Source: Paenibacillus hemerocallicola (GTDB lineage Bacteria; Bacillota; Bacilli; Paenibacillales; NBRC-103111). From it: a DNA stretch of 64,000 nucleotides. The notes below the pieces were generated by a model. The model saw only the letters and a program-made list of their open reading frames with translations. It was not told the origin of the DNA and searched no databases. The stretch lies in the NCBI RefSeq assembly GCF_006265175.1, contig NZ_VDCQ01000001.1, positions 124,001 to 188,000 on the forward strand, written 5' to 3'. The position numbers and the translations under genes are program-made. How positions within the stretch are numbered: position 1 is the stretch's first letter; every line of letters starts with the position of its first letter. Shown here piece after piece: positions 17,109 through 25,383 of this stretch.

Positions 17109-17455
17109 TGTTGGACATCATTAAGCAGGCCGCCAAGGAGGCGGTCGAAGCCGGCAGCCCGGTTAATATTTTGTTTGGCGAAGTCATTCAAAACGATCCG
17201 CTCGAGGTAAACGTGGACCAACGTTTCACCCTCGATGCGGATTTTTTGAATGTTCCGGAGAGCCTGACCAGATATGAAGTGGACCTGAAACACAGCCATA
17301 CGTATACGGACGACGGGGCATCTGGCACAACCGGCGAGGCGCTGGCGGATAAGATCGTCATCCGCCCGGGGCTGCAGACAGGCGATAAGGTTGTGCTGCT
17401 GCGGATTCAAGGCGGGCAGCAGTATCTTATTTTGGACAAGGTGGTGGTCGGATGA
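17108..17455 (+). CDS. xkdR: Baseplate protein (XkdR-like, DUF2577)
   Basis: ATG 17108 overlaps the previous TGA by one base; the frame extends upstream into xkdQ without a useful start. The 115-residue product begins MLDIIKQAAKEAVEAG and contains GEVIQNDPLEVNVDQRFTL and KVVLLRIQGGQQYLILDKVV, a standard DUF2577 pattern. It probably forms an OB-like or spike-associated baseplate component. Confidence 0.92.
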   Translation: MLDIIKQAAKEAVEAGSPVNILFGEVIQNDPLEVNVDQRFTLDADFLNVPESLTRYEVDLKHSHTYTDDGASGTTGEALADKIVIRPGLQTGDKVVLLRIQGGQQYLILDKVVVG

Positions 17456-17853
17456 TCCCAACCGGTAGCAGTTTGAAAACGGCACAGGTACAGGCCGTAC
17501 AGCAGCCGTCCCGGACGTGGCACCTTGATTTCGATCGGGGCCGTGTGTCGGGGATGGTCGATGAGCTCGATGCAGTCCGGCAGGCGGTCTTTAAAATCTT
17601 GCAGACGGAGCGCTTTCGCTATCTGATCTACAGTTTCAATTACGGCCACGAGTTGGACGGCATGGTCGGCGTCAGCCCGTTGTTCGTTCAGTCCGAGGCT
17701 GCGCGGATCATCCGGGAAGCGCTCATGACGGACGATCGTATTCGGGGCGTGGAGAACGTGAGCGTCGAGATTAACGGGGATGCAATGCTGATCAACTTTA
17801 CGGTTATATCGGTCTTCGGTAGCTTCCAAGATTCACAGGAGGTGATCAGATAG
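17452..17853 (+). CDS. xkdS: Baseplate wedge protein (XkdS-like, DUF2634, gp25-related)
   Basis: A 133-residue protein containing TWHLDFDRGRVSGMVDELDA, RYLIYSFNYGHELDGMVG and IREALMTDDRIRGVENVSVE. This is the DUF2634/gp25-like wedge family that starts sheath assembly. ATGA overlap with xkdR and one-base overlap with the next gene. Confidence 0.93.
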   Translation: MIPTGSSLKTAQVQAVQQPSRTWHLDFDRGRVSGMVDELDAVRQAVFKILQTERFRYLIYSFNYGHELDGMVGVSPLFVQSEAARIIREALMTDDRIRGVENVSVEINGDAMLINFTVISVFGSFQDSQEVIR

Positions 17854-18932
17854 TGTACGAGTCGCAGAACGAACAAACGATCCTTAACCGGATGCTTGCT
17901 CGGGTACCGGATAACGTAGACAAGCGCCCCGGTTCGGTTATCTATGATGCGCTTGCGCCGGCCGCTGCCGAGCTGGCACAGATGTACGTCGAGCTGGACC
18001 TGAACTACAATATTTCGTTTGCGGATACGGCATCCGGCGAATACTTGGCCCGGCGCACCGCGGAGTTTGGCGTCACCCGCGAGCCCGCAACCAAAGCCCG
18101 CCGCAAAGGGCAGTTTTACAATGCGGCAAATGCGCCATTCGACATCCCTATCGGCAGCCGGTTCAGCATCGAGAACCTAAATTATATCGCGATCAACAAA
18201 ATCAGTACCGGCGTCTTCACCATGGAGTGCGAACAGGTTGGGATCGTTGGGAATCAGAAATTCGGCGCCATGTTGCCGATCGATTATATTGCCGGACTTT
18301 CCCGCGCAGAGCTGACCGACGTTCTGGTGCCAGGAGAGGATGCGGAATCCGATGACGCACTGCGGGTTCGCTATTACGAGGAGGTTAACCGGCCGGCATT
18401 CGGTGGAAACGTGGCGGATTATAAGCAAAAGATCAACGCTATGTCGGGAGTCGGAGCGACGAAGATATTTCCCGTATGGCAGGGCGGCGGCACGGCCAAG
18501 GGAACCATCATTGCATCAGATTGGACCGTACCATCCTCACAGCTTGTCAGTGAGGTGCAAACGGCCGTCGATCCGACGGTTAATAGCGGGCTGGGGATCG
18601 GTACGGCGCCGATCGGTCATGTCGTCACGATCGCCGGCGTGCAGGGCGTGACGATCAACGTCGAAACGACGGTAACGCTCGCTTCCGGCACGGTGCTCGG
18701 GCAAGTCCAAACGCCAATCGAGGAAGCGATCGAAGCTTACCTTCTGACGTTGCGGCAGGATTGGGCGAACCAACCGCAGCTCGTTATCCGTATTGCCTTT
18801 ATCGATGCCTCGATCCTAATGGTGCCCGGTATAGCGGACGTAAACGGTACCCAAATCAACGGGTCCACTGCGAACCTGACTTTGGGAGCCGAGCAGATCC
18901 CGGTGCTGGGGACGGTGACTGTCCATGCCTAA
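17853..18932 (+). CDS. xkdT: Baseplate J-like protein (XkdT-like)
   Basis: GTG 17853 follows AGGAGGTGA and shares a base with the previous stop. The 359-residue protein shows MLARVPDNVDKRPGSVIYDALAP-type N terminus, ASGEYLARRTAEFGVTREPA at about 55-75, LVPGEDAESDDALRVRYYE and NVADYKQKI. These define the gpJ/XkdT wedge family, which links hub and fibres. Confidence 0.94.
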   Translation: MYESQNEQTILNRMLARVPDNVDKRPGSVIYDALAPAAAELAQMYVELDLNYNISFADTASGEYLARRTAEFGVTREPATKARRKGQFYNAANAPFDIPIGSRFSIENLNYIAINKISTGVFTMECEQVGIVGNQKFGAMLPIDYIAGLSRAELTDVLVPGEDAESDDALRVRYYEEVNRPAFGGNVADYKQKINAMSGVGATKIFPVWQGGGTAKGTIIASDWTVPSSQLVSEVQTAVDPTVNSGLGIGTAPIGHVVTIAGVQGVTINVETTVTLASGTVLGQVQTPIEEAIEAYLLTLRQDWANQPQLVIRIAFIDASILMVPGIADVNGTQINGSTANLTLGAEQIPVLGTVTVHA

Positions 18933-19506
18933 GCCGATCCTATCCTATTTGCCGGACTACTATCAGGACATACGGGATTTCGAGGAGTTGGCGGAAACCG
19001 AGGATGCCGAGCTGCTGTTGCTCGCCACGGCTGTTAATCAACTGCTGGACGATCAATTCGTGCTGACATCGGGCGCCGCGGCGGTCAAGCGCCGGGAGCA
19101 GATGTTGGAGATTCAGGCCGAACCTTCGGAAACGCTCGAATTTCGAAAGCGGCGAATCCTCAATCGTTACCAGACCAAGCCGCCTTTTACGATCCGATAC
19201 CTGCAGCAGCAGCTCGACTTGCTGGTCGGTCCCGGTATGACCATTGTCTCCGTCGATTCGCAGAATTTTCTGCTGACGGTCACGGCCAATATCGAAAACG
19301 CTAGTGTATTTCGTGAGGTCGTATACACGGTCGAGCTGATTAAGCCGGCAAACATGGTCTATCAGCAAAATACTTCGCTGGGGAGCACGATCGGGCTCGA
19401 AGAGAGCATTTCAAAGCGAGGCATTACGTGGAATTACGCGCTGGGCAGCTGGCAGCTCGGACAGCTACCCTTTTCGACACTGGGGCCGGAGGAGGTCATC
19501 AAATGA
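18925..19506 (+). CDS. xkdU: Baseplate/tail protein (XkdU/YmfQ-like, DUF2313)
   Basis: A 193-residue protein with YLPDYYQDIRDFEELAE, TLEFRKRRILNRYQTKPPF and VELIKPANMVYQQN, the standard DUF2313 pattern. It connects wedge and tail fibre. Overlaps both neighbours. Confidence 0.92.
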   Translation: MPKPILSYLPDYYQDIRDFEELAETEDAELLLLATAVNQLLDDQFVLTSGAAAVKRREQMLEIQAEPSETLEFRKRRILNRYQTKPPFTIRYLQQQLDLLVGPGMTIVSVDSQNFLLTVTANIENASVFREVVYTVELIKPANMVYQQNTSLGSTIGLEESISKRGITWNYALGSWQLGQLPFSTLGPEEVIK

Positions 19507-19784
19507 TAACGAGTACGTTTTTGCATGATGTGGCCGTTTACGTTGATGGCCACATCGATAAAGTCGTCCTCAATGGCTCGTATGAGATTACGGATTTTCA
19601 GGTCAAACAGGTAACGGACAGCACGCTTGCGCTGAATTACATGGTCCGTGTTGCAGACGTATCGTTAATTACTTTGATCGAGCTGAAAGACAGCAGCAAC
19701 AACGTCAAAACGACCAACGCCGTCAACGTCCCGATCGCGTCCGATACGATGATGCTTCAGACAATCGAGGTAAAGGAGGTTTAA
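19503..19784 (+). CDS. Small tail protein before the fibre gene
   Basis: ATG 19503 overlaps the previous TGA in an ATGA. The 93-residue product has an alternating hydrophobic pattern (VAVYVDGHIDKVVLNGSYEI, then DSTLALNYMVRVADVSLIT), suggesting a small beta domain. Proteins of this size are commonly encoded between XkdU and the fibre; I do not recognise a named family. A role in fibre attachment is likely from position only. Confidence 0.75.
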   Translation: MITSTFLHDVAVYVDGHIDKVVLNGSYEITDFQVKQVTDSTLALNYMVRVADVSLITLIELKDSSNNVKTTNAVNVPIASDTMMLQTIEVKEV

Positions 19785-19787
19785 CCC

Positions 19788-22652
19788 TTGGCAAAAACAA
19801 ATTGGACAATGGGCGAGACAGTTCAGCCGGCGGATATGAATCAGATTGGTCAGGAGATCAATACGAATACGACGGCAATTCAAGCAGCCACGTCAGCGGC
19901 TACCGCAAACACACTCGTCCAGCGGGACGCGAGTGGTCGATTCAAGGCAGCTGCCCCTTCGGCGGCGGATGACGTTGCGCGGAAGGCCGAGATCGATTCG
20001 GTAGTGTCGGATGGGGTCAAAAAGTTCATAATGCTATCGGACGGTACAGACCTTAATACTGTAGTGACTTCCGGCTTTTATCGGCTATTAAGCATACACA
20101 CGAACATGCCCGCCGGTGTCGCAAACGGGCAAATGATTGTGTCTAGAGGGGCCGATACGATAGTGCAATTGGCATTTTCGTATAACGGCCACGCATTCTA
20201 CATGCGGCAGGGCTATCCACCGGAGGTTGGCGGCGCAGGATCGTGGGGGCCTTGGGTGCAGATGATCCATTCCGGAGGCGGACAGACGATCAACGGCGGG
20301 TTGATCCTAAATGGCGCACTGGAAAGTGACGGCAACATGTCAGTGAAAGGGCAGTCAGTCATCAATCAATTCATGAACCCGGCAGGAAGCATAAATTGGC
20401 ACAATCCTGCCGGACAGATGATCCTTTCCGGAGACAATAACGGAGGGATTTATACTGAGAACAACACCTTGGACGACGGAAACGGGAATATGTCTATCGG
20501 CGGTCCGTATCTCATAGCGGCCAGCACCACCTCGGATTTCAATATCCGACCAGCAGCGGGAAGGAATATCGGATTCACGAATAACGCCGCGAATCAATGG
20601 CTGCTACGCGTTGATGAATCGACATACGCGGTGTCTACTCTTAACAACATCTTGGACAATGGATCGGGCCTAGCTTCCTTCGTACAGGTACAAGTCGGCA
20701 ACACTACCGCACCGATTATTGAGATGTATGAATGGGACAGCGACAAGAAATATTACATTGTCGCTGATGGCGGGTCGTTCTCGATACGCGAGAATTCGAC
20801 GGGGAGTAACTCATCGCTTTTAATATCCCCCGGATTCGTAGTGCGCACCAATAACAACATCTTGGACAATGGTAGCGGCGTCGCATCATTCCACGACATG
20901 AAAATCACCGCACCCACCGACCAAAATACCGGATGGGCACATGGTATGCGGTTCACGGACCGGCCCGGAAGTACAACATACGGAAGCGTCGGTATGTTTG
21001 GCACAAGTTCCGGGGGCAGCACAACCATAAATAGCATATACATCGGTCATGGAGCAACTCCATACGAAGGCGGTTCTGCCGGTATTATAATCGAGCCTAC
21101 CGGAAAAGTAGTGACAAAGAACAACGTCTTAGATAGCGGTGCCGGAAATATGAGCATTGCTGGTAAGATCCGTCTTGTAGCCGGTTCCGATCCAAATCAC
21201 GCCCTTGGATTTTATGACTCATTTGATGGGGTGGCTGTAGCCGGACCTGTTCTCCATGGATATGACGGCGGGGCATTGGGAAGCTACAGGGAAGGAGAGG
21301 CAACGAGGTATGCATTATTGTGGCGCTTCGACGGCAGGGTTAACACTAAGAACAATGTTTTGGACGACGGCAACGGAAATATGTATGTCAATGGACTTAT
21401 TAAGCCAACTACCGCAGGGGGGACAATTGGATTTACCAATTACGCAGGGAACCATTGGGGGTTGCGTGTTCAGGACGGAGGAGTGCCGTCCACACATACT
21501 GCCAACAACGTCTTGGATGACGGGGCTGGAAATACCTCAATTGCTGGACATATAACTTTAACAGGTGGAGGTGGTGCCATAAACTTCGGTTCCGGCGGAC
21601 AGATGGGTGATGACACAAATGCAACGTTCATAAAGGTGAACGGAGACCAATTTAACATCATCAACGAAGCCAACACCGCCTACATCCTTCGGGCCTCTCC
21701 AACCTCGTTCCAGTGGAATGGGCTTGATGTTATTAACAGCGGTGGTGGGCAGACAATCGGCGGCTCATTAACAATCAATAGCGATCTAGGTATAGGGGGC
21801 CATTTATTCCCAAACACAACCACAGGTACAATCGCAAGCAATGCCGCTGGTGTTAACAACCTAGAAGTGCGGTCTGCTGCTGGCGGTGGTGATGCTGCGT
21901 TCATGACTTTCCATCGCCAAGGTTCACACGCTGTTCATTTTGGGCTGGATACGGACAACCAACTCAAGGTAGGCGGCTGGAGCGTGGGCGGAAATGCATA
22001 CCAGATATGGCATGCCGGGAACCAAGGCAATTCGGACTCCCTACTCACATCTTCAAAGAGTGTTGTCGGAGCAATCAATGAGCTTTTTACGTCTGCCAGT
22101 AACGGTAAGTCGGCGGTCGCTACCGCGATTACTGGCATGGGACAGGCGGCAAGCGGTAGCGACACATATGCACAACTGGCAAGTAAGATATCGGCTATAT
22201 CGACCGATGCCAATGCAACCACTGGCCAAGTGCTATCCGGTCAAACGTTCTATAGTAGTGGCCTAAAGACGGGCACGATGCCGAATCGAGGCGCGCCGAC
22301 GCTGACAGCAGGACAAAGCATTCCGTCTGGTTATTATAGCGGCGGGTCGGTAGCAGAATCTCAGTACTCAGGAATAGCAACTCCATCAGGCGGGATGATT
22401 TCGGTCTCTGGATTACCGTTCACCCCAAGCTACGTATATATAAACCAAGCTTACTCGTCAGGCGATTTCTATCAAGAGCAATATACTGGCTTCCCCGGCG
22501 GCATACTGTTACGTGTCCGAACGACAATCAACTCCACGAACAATACTGCGTCCGCATTCATGGATTCAACGCCATTTGTGGTCGTAACCGGCAACAGCTT
22601 CACGTGTAGGGTAAGTCAAACAACTAGTGTTAACTACACTGTTTATCGTTAA
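19788..22652 (+). CDS. Large repeat-rich tail fibre protein
   Basis: Starts with TTG 19788 behind AAAGGAGG, eight bases away. The 954-residue protein begins with a short attachment region (MAKTNWTMGETVQPADMNQI), and from about residue 220 carries at least six spaced copies of a short motif, N-N-x-L-D-[DN]-G-x-G-x-[MAT]-[SY]-[IFV] (for example NNTLDDGNGNMSI, NNILDNGSGLASF, NNVLDSGAGNMSI). Between copies lie variable Gly/Ser/Thr-rich segments. Near residue 770 is SKSVVGAINELF, followed by a GKSAVATAITGMGQ module and a beta-rich C-terminal domain. No intramolecular chaperone (S74) motif was seen. It should determine host binding. Confidence 0.9.
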   Translation: MAKTNWTMGETVQPADMNQIGQEINTNTTAIQAATSAATANTLVQRDASGRFKAAAPSAADDVARKAEIDSVVSDGVKKFIMLSDGTDLNTVVTSGFYRLLSIHTNMPAGVANGQMIVSRGADTIVQLAFSYNGHAFYMRQGYPPEVGGAGSWGPWVQMIHSGGGQTINGGLILNGALESDGNMSVKGQSVINQFMNPAGSINWHNPAGQMILSGDNNGGIYTENNTLDDGNGNMSIGGPYLIAASTTSDFNIRPAAGRNIGFTNNAANQWLLRVDESTYAVSTLNNILDNGSGLASFVQVQVGNTTAPIIEMYEWDSDKKYYIVADGGSFSIRENSTGSNSSLLISPGFVVRTNNNILDNGSGVASFHDMKITAPTDQNTGWAHGMRFTDRPGSTTYGSVGMFGTSSGGSTTINSIYIGHGATPYEGGSAGIIIEPTGKVVTKNNVLDSGAGNMSIAGKIRLVAGSDPNHALGFYDSFDGVAVAGPVLHGYDGGALGSYREGEATRYALLWRFDGRVNTKNNVLDDGNGNMYVNGLIKPTTAGGTIGFTNYAGNHWGLRVQDGGVPSTHTANNVLDDGAGNTSIAGHITLTGGGGAINFGSGGQMGDDTNATFIKVNGDQFNIINEANTAYILRASPTSFQWNGLDVINSGGGQTIGGSLTINSDLGIGGHLFPNTTTGTIASNAAGVNNLEVRSAAGGGDAAFMTFHRQGSHAVHFGLDTDNQLKVGGWSVGGNAYQIWHAGNQGNSDSLLTSSKSVVGAINELFTSASNGKSAVATAITGMGQAASGSDTYAQLASKISAISTDANATTGQVLSGQTFYSSGLKTGTMPNRGAPTLTAGQSIPSGYYSGGSVAESQYSGIATPSGGMISVSGLPFTPSYVYINQAYSSGDFYQEQYTGFPGGILLRVRTTINSTNNTASAFMDSTPFVVVTGNSFTCRVSQTTSVNYTVYR

Positions 22653-22764
22653 TGGTGCGCGGAAGGCAACCGAATGGTACCAACTCGGTGAGTATTGTAA
22701 GCGAGCGAACTGGGACCCTTTACAGATGGGTCCCGTTGTCTTATACGGGGGTGCTACTAGATAA
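22627..22764 (+). CDS. Possible small phage protein overlapping the fibre end (45 aa)
   Basis: A frame starting at GTG 22627, inside the last codons of the fibre gene, runs to TAA 22762-22764. The reading LTTLFIVNGARKATEWYQL, then GEYCKRANWDPLQMGP and VVLYGG is protein-like, with many aromatic residues. Small genes occur here in related phages (the xkdX position). Against it, the ribosome binding site is weak, and a perfect hairpin (22712-22734) lies within it and may be what is conserved. It could be either or both. Confidence 0.4.
   Translation: MLTTLFIVNGARKATEWYQLGEYCKRANWDPLQMGPVVLYGGATR
22712..22734 (+). terminator. Hairpin after tail fibre gene
   Basis: GGGACCC pairs perfectly with GGGTCCC across a nine-base loop; the downstream sequence is only moderately T-rich (GTTGTCTT). 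It may attenuate late transcription before the lysis genes. Confidence 0.45.
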
Positions 22765-22800
22765 GCCAACCCTGTTCAAAACGTTATTGAGATTACACAT

Positions 22801-22821
22801 GCCCCGATCGGGGCTATTTTT
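22801..22821 (+). terminator. Terminator upstream of holin gene
   Basis: The 14-base palindrome GCCCCGATCGGGGC is followed by TATTTTTA. It lies 30 bases before the holin start and would limit lysis gene expression by read-through. Confidence 0.7.
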
Positions 22822-22852
22822 ATGCCCCCACATGGGCGGATGGGAGAAGAAT

Positions 22853-23338
22853 ATGGAGCAAACAGGTAAAGTGGTTTCGGCGGTGGCCGGGGGCATCTTG
22901 CTTCCGGTTTTCGAGTTTTTGTATGGGGAGGGGACGGCGGTCGTATCAATCATGGGGGCATTGGCATTTTTCATCTTACTGGATTGGATGAGCGGATCGA
23001 GTGCGGCCCGGAAGGACGCCTCCTACTCGTCCAAGTATGGCATAGACGGAGTCATCCGGACGTTTTTTATGGTGCTGCTGCCTGCTGGCGGGCATTTGTT
23101 GGACAAGGCCGTCGGTTTACCTGGTATCCTGTTCGGCATCTTCGCCGTCGGCCTGATCTACCATACCTTGCGAAGCATGACGGCCAACGCGGTCCGGGCG
23201 GGTTGGGCCGAATGGCTGCCCATATCCATCCTCGAAAAAGTGATCGAGTGGGTCGGTAGCGAAATGGAATCGAAGGTGAACCGCGCGCTTCAGCGCAAGG
23301 CAGAAAGGGGAGCTGGCAACGATGCAAAGCCGCAATGA
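22853..23338 (+). CDS. Phage holin, toxin-secretion/phage-lysis holin family
   Basis: ATG 22853 with GGGAGAAG upstream is chosen over the long open extension back to 22652, which crosses a terminator. The 161-residue product has hydrophobic segments at about 7-25, 28-46 (VVSIMGALAFFILLDWMSGS) and 64-103 (FFMVLLPAGGHLL, ILFGIFAVGLIYHTL) and a charged C terminus (ALQRKAERGAG). The DWMSG motif and layout match the Cph1-type holin family. It forms membrane lesions that release the lysin. Ends 17 bases inside the lysin gene. Confidence 0.9.
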   Translation: MEQTGKVVSAVAGGILLPVFEFLYGEGTAVVSIMGALAFFILLDWMSGSSAARKDASYSSKYGIDGVIRTFFMVLLPAGGHLLDKAVGLPGILFGIFAVGLIYHTLRSMTANAVRAGWAEWLPISILEKVIEWVGSEMESKVNRALQRKAERGAGNDAKPQ

Positions 23339-24155
23339 GCAAAACATCCGGATCATCGACGTATCCAAGTGGCAAGGCGTTATCGATTGGGCGGCCGTCG
23401 CGGCCAGCGGCGTCAAGGGCGTCATGATTAAGGCAACGGAGGGGATCGGGTATACCGATCCTCTTTTTCGTAGCCATTACGCCGGCGCAACCGATGCGGG
23501 CTTGGCCGTTGGGTTTTATCACTATTGCCATCCTGAAACGCCCAACACGGCCGCTCGAGAGGCCGAGGATTTTCTGGCTGCTGTGACCGGGCTCCCGGTG
23601 ACGCTTCCGTATGCGCTGGATGTCGAAGGGGAGGCGGCGGACCTCGGACCGTCTCGTTTGACCGACTGGTGCCATGGATGGCTGGAGACGGTCGAACAGC
23701 GCTCAGGCCATAGGGTAATGATTTACTCTGGCGCGTCATTTGCACGTTCGTACCTGGGCAGCAAGCTTGCCCGCTGGCCGCTGTGGGTCGCGCATTACAA
23801 AGTCAATCAGCCGATGGCAAACGGGACATGGGATCGATGGGCGATGTTTCAATACAGCGAGTCTGGGAGGGTGGGCGGCATCGCCGGAAATGTCGACTTG
23901 AACGAAATGGATTTGGCCTATTGGGAGAAGCTGCACGGTACAACGGAGACTGCAAAATTAAAGGGGGACGACACAATGCAGCTGGAACAGTGGCAATGGA
24001 AGATGCTCGGCGACTCGCTGGACGGGCTTTATCGCAAAGGGTTGTTGGGCGATTACGTATGGGCAGAAAAGGCGTATAAAGGCGAGCTGATGCAGACGGA
24101 GCTTGCTTGGCTGAATACAGTCGTGTTCGCGCGGGAGAAAGGTGTCAAAATGTAG
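23322..24155 (+). CDS. Endolysin, GH25 muramidase
   Basis: ATG 23322 follows AAAGGGGAG. The 277-residue enzyme has a GH25 catalytic domain at residues 7 to about 200: IIDVSKWQGVIDW with the first acid, MIKATEG, GFYHYCHP and ALDVEGE at about 92-98 with catalytic Asp/Glu. The last 75 residues form a small Trp/Leu-rich helical domain (LEQWQWKMLGDSLDGLYRKG), a likely wall-binding or oligomerisation unit. It hydrolyses the N-acetylmuramic acid linkages of peptidoglycan after holin action. Last recognisable late gene of the prophage. Confidence 0.95.
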   Translation: MQSRNEQNIRIIDVSKWQGVIDWAAVAASGVKGVMIKATEGIGYTDPLFRSHYAGATDAGLAVGFYHYCHPETPNTAAREAEDFLAAVTGLPVTLPYALDVEGEAADLGPSRLTDWCHGWLETVEQRSGHRVMIYSGASFARSYLGSKLARWPLWVAHYKVNQPMANGTWDRWAMFQYSESGRVGGIAGNVDLNEMDLAYWEKLHGTTETAKLKGDDTMQLEQWQWKMLGDSLDGLYRKGLLGDYVWAEKAYKGELMQTELAWLNTVVFAREKGVKM

Positions 24156-24201
24156 TTTTTGTAACTGGTATGTAGATATTAGTTGTGATATTCTAATAAA
24201 A

Positions 24202-24239
24202 AACAAGAACGTACGTTCCGAGGAATGTATGTTCTTGTT
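24202..24239. repeat. Long inverted repeat after the lysis genes
   Basis: AACAAGAAC-GTACGTTCC is repeated inverted as GGAATGTAT-GTTCTTGTT, giving about 17-18 pairs with a few G-T, and a very small loop. A run of six A directly before it becomes a T-run on the minus strand, so as a terminator it fits minus-strand transcription better than the plus-strand lysis operon. It marks the switch from GC-rich phage genes to AT-rich cargo. Confidence 0.7.
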
Positions 24240-24312
24240 GCCAAACATTCCATAATCAGGGATTATAGAACTAGTTTTTGTCGAAATTTACCTGATTATA
24301 GGAGTGAACAAA

Positions 24313-25353
24313 ATGGCAAGAAGATTCCATTATTATAATGTTTTTATTACTCATAACAGTTCTGCAACTAGATTATATTTTACGGATTTCCTAGATAAAA
24401 TAAAATCCATAAATTGGCAAAACCGCATAAGAAAAATTAATTATCATCCTACAGCTTTATTCGATTTAACTGTTCCCAATCAAGATCAAATGTGTAGAAT
24501 TGCATCCATAGGGAAGTATAGGCAGCAAATAAAGCCATATATAGGTGACATAAACTCTGATAAGGCACAAATGATACAAAATGATATTATTGAAATGGTT
24601 ACCTTTGTAGCCGCGCCGCTACAAAGGACGGTTTTATTTGAATACAATTTTTATGGTAGTAAGGTAAAGGATATTGAGGAGTATTTCAATTCATTTTTTT
24701 CTGTGAATGACCCCCGGAACAACTGGCAAGTCGTATTTCTACCAATTGATTCAAATAGGAGTATAGCTGATATAAAAGCGTCGAATGACATTAAAGAACT
24801 CAGTATAAAAATAAATGCAGGAAATAACACATTTACTCAATTATTAGAACGTTCTCAAGCCCCAAATCAAAAGAATTCTCTTTTCGGTACACTAATGAGC
24901 ACATCAAATTTAATAAAACAAGAAACAGATGCCCCGGTTATTGATATTTCTTTCGGAAAGGGGAGAAAAAGAAAAATAAATCTCGATACTAAAGAAATAT
25001 TGGGCTTAATTGAACTCTTGGACATAGATAATAATGAATCTGTCCAATCTTGCAAGGTTACTTTTAGAAACAGTACTACTGGTAAAAACGAAACTCTCGA
25101 GCTTAAGAATGTCGGCATTTTGAACGATGTAGTCCTTGAAGGGGATAATGGAAACCATGGATGGGAATTTATAGGGGATAAAATTCTTGAGAAATACATT
25201 TCTAAAAATCGACCCCGCAGTAATGAATTTGCTGGAAGAGGAATAAAATTCATTGATTCGGAATTGCCAAGATTGAACACTGTACCTCGAGAAAGGTATT
25301 CTGTACCAGTGCAATCTGGCCGTCGAACAGATCTTGAAGGTGACCCTGCATAA
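24313..25353 (+). CDS. Unrecognised soluble protein of AT-rich cargo pair (346 aa)
   Basis: ATG 24313 has ATAGGAG eight bases upstream; GTG 24304 would lie within that site. The gene is visibly AT-rich compared with the prophage. The protein is soluble, with a first half containing FHYYNVFITHNSS, LFDLTVPNQDQMCRIASIG, EMVTFVAAPLQRTVLFEYNF and DIEEYFNSFF, and a second half containing a basic patch GKGRKRKINL and KVTFRNSTTGKNETLEL. The layout loosely recalls uncharacterised proteins often carried by phages (DUF6731-like as I recall), but I cannot assign it firmly. It is 30 bases upstream of a membrane protein gene on the same strand, so the two probably act together. Confidence 0.85.
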   Translation: MARRFHYYNVFITHNSSATRLYFTDFLDKIKSINWQNRIRKINYHPTALFDLTVPNQDQMCRIASIGKYRQQIKPYIGDINSDKAQMIQNDIIEMVTFVAAPLQRTVLFEYNFYGSKVKDIEEYFNSFFSVNDPRNNWQVVFLPIDSNRSIADIKASNDIKELSIKINAGNNTFTQLLERSQAPNQKNSLFGTLMSTSNLIKQETDAPVIDISFGKGRKRKINLDTKEILGLIELLDIDNNESVQSCKVTFRNSTTGKNETLELKNVGILNDVVLEGDNGNHGWEFIGDKILEKYISKNRPRSNEFAGRGIKFIDSELPRLNTVPRERYSVPVQSGRRTDLEGDPA

Positions 25354-25383
25354 AATCTATATGACAAGGGTTGTGAAATTTAT

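Larger units (their letters stand above)
1..24155 (+). mobile_element. PBSX-like myovirus prophage, late (packaging, head, tail, lysis) half
   Basis: Almost all genes here lie on one strand, with many overlaps or gaps of a few bases, in the classical order terminase, portal, head, connector, sheath, tube, tape measure, baseplate, fibre, holin, lysin. The tail genes follow the Bacillus PBSX xkd order, while portal and minor head proteins are of SPP1 gp6/gp7 type and the capsid is of lambda gpE type. No integrase, repressor or replication gene is visible, so the element continues beyond the left edge. The right boundary is uncertain: lysis genes end at 24155, and phage-like cargo continues to perhaps 26046 or further. 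No frameshifted structural gene was seen, so the late region looks intact. Confidence 0.93.
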
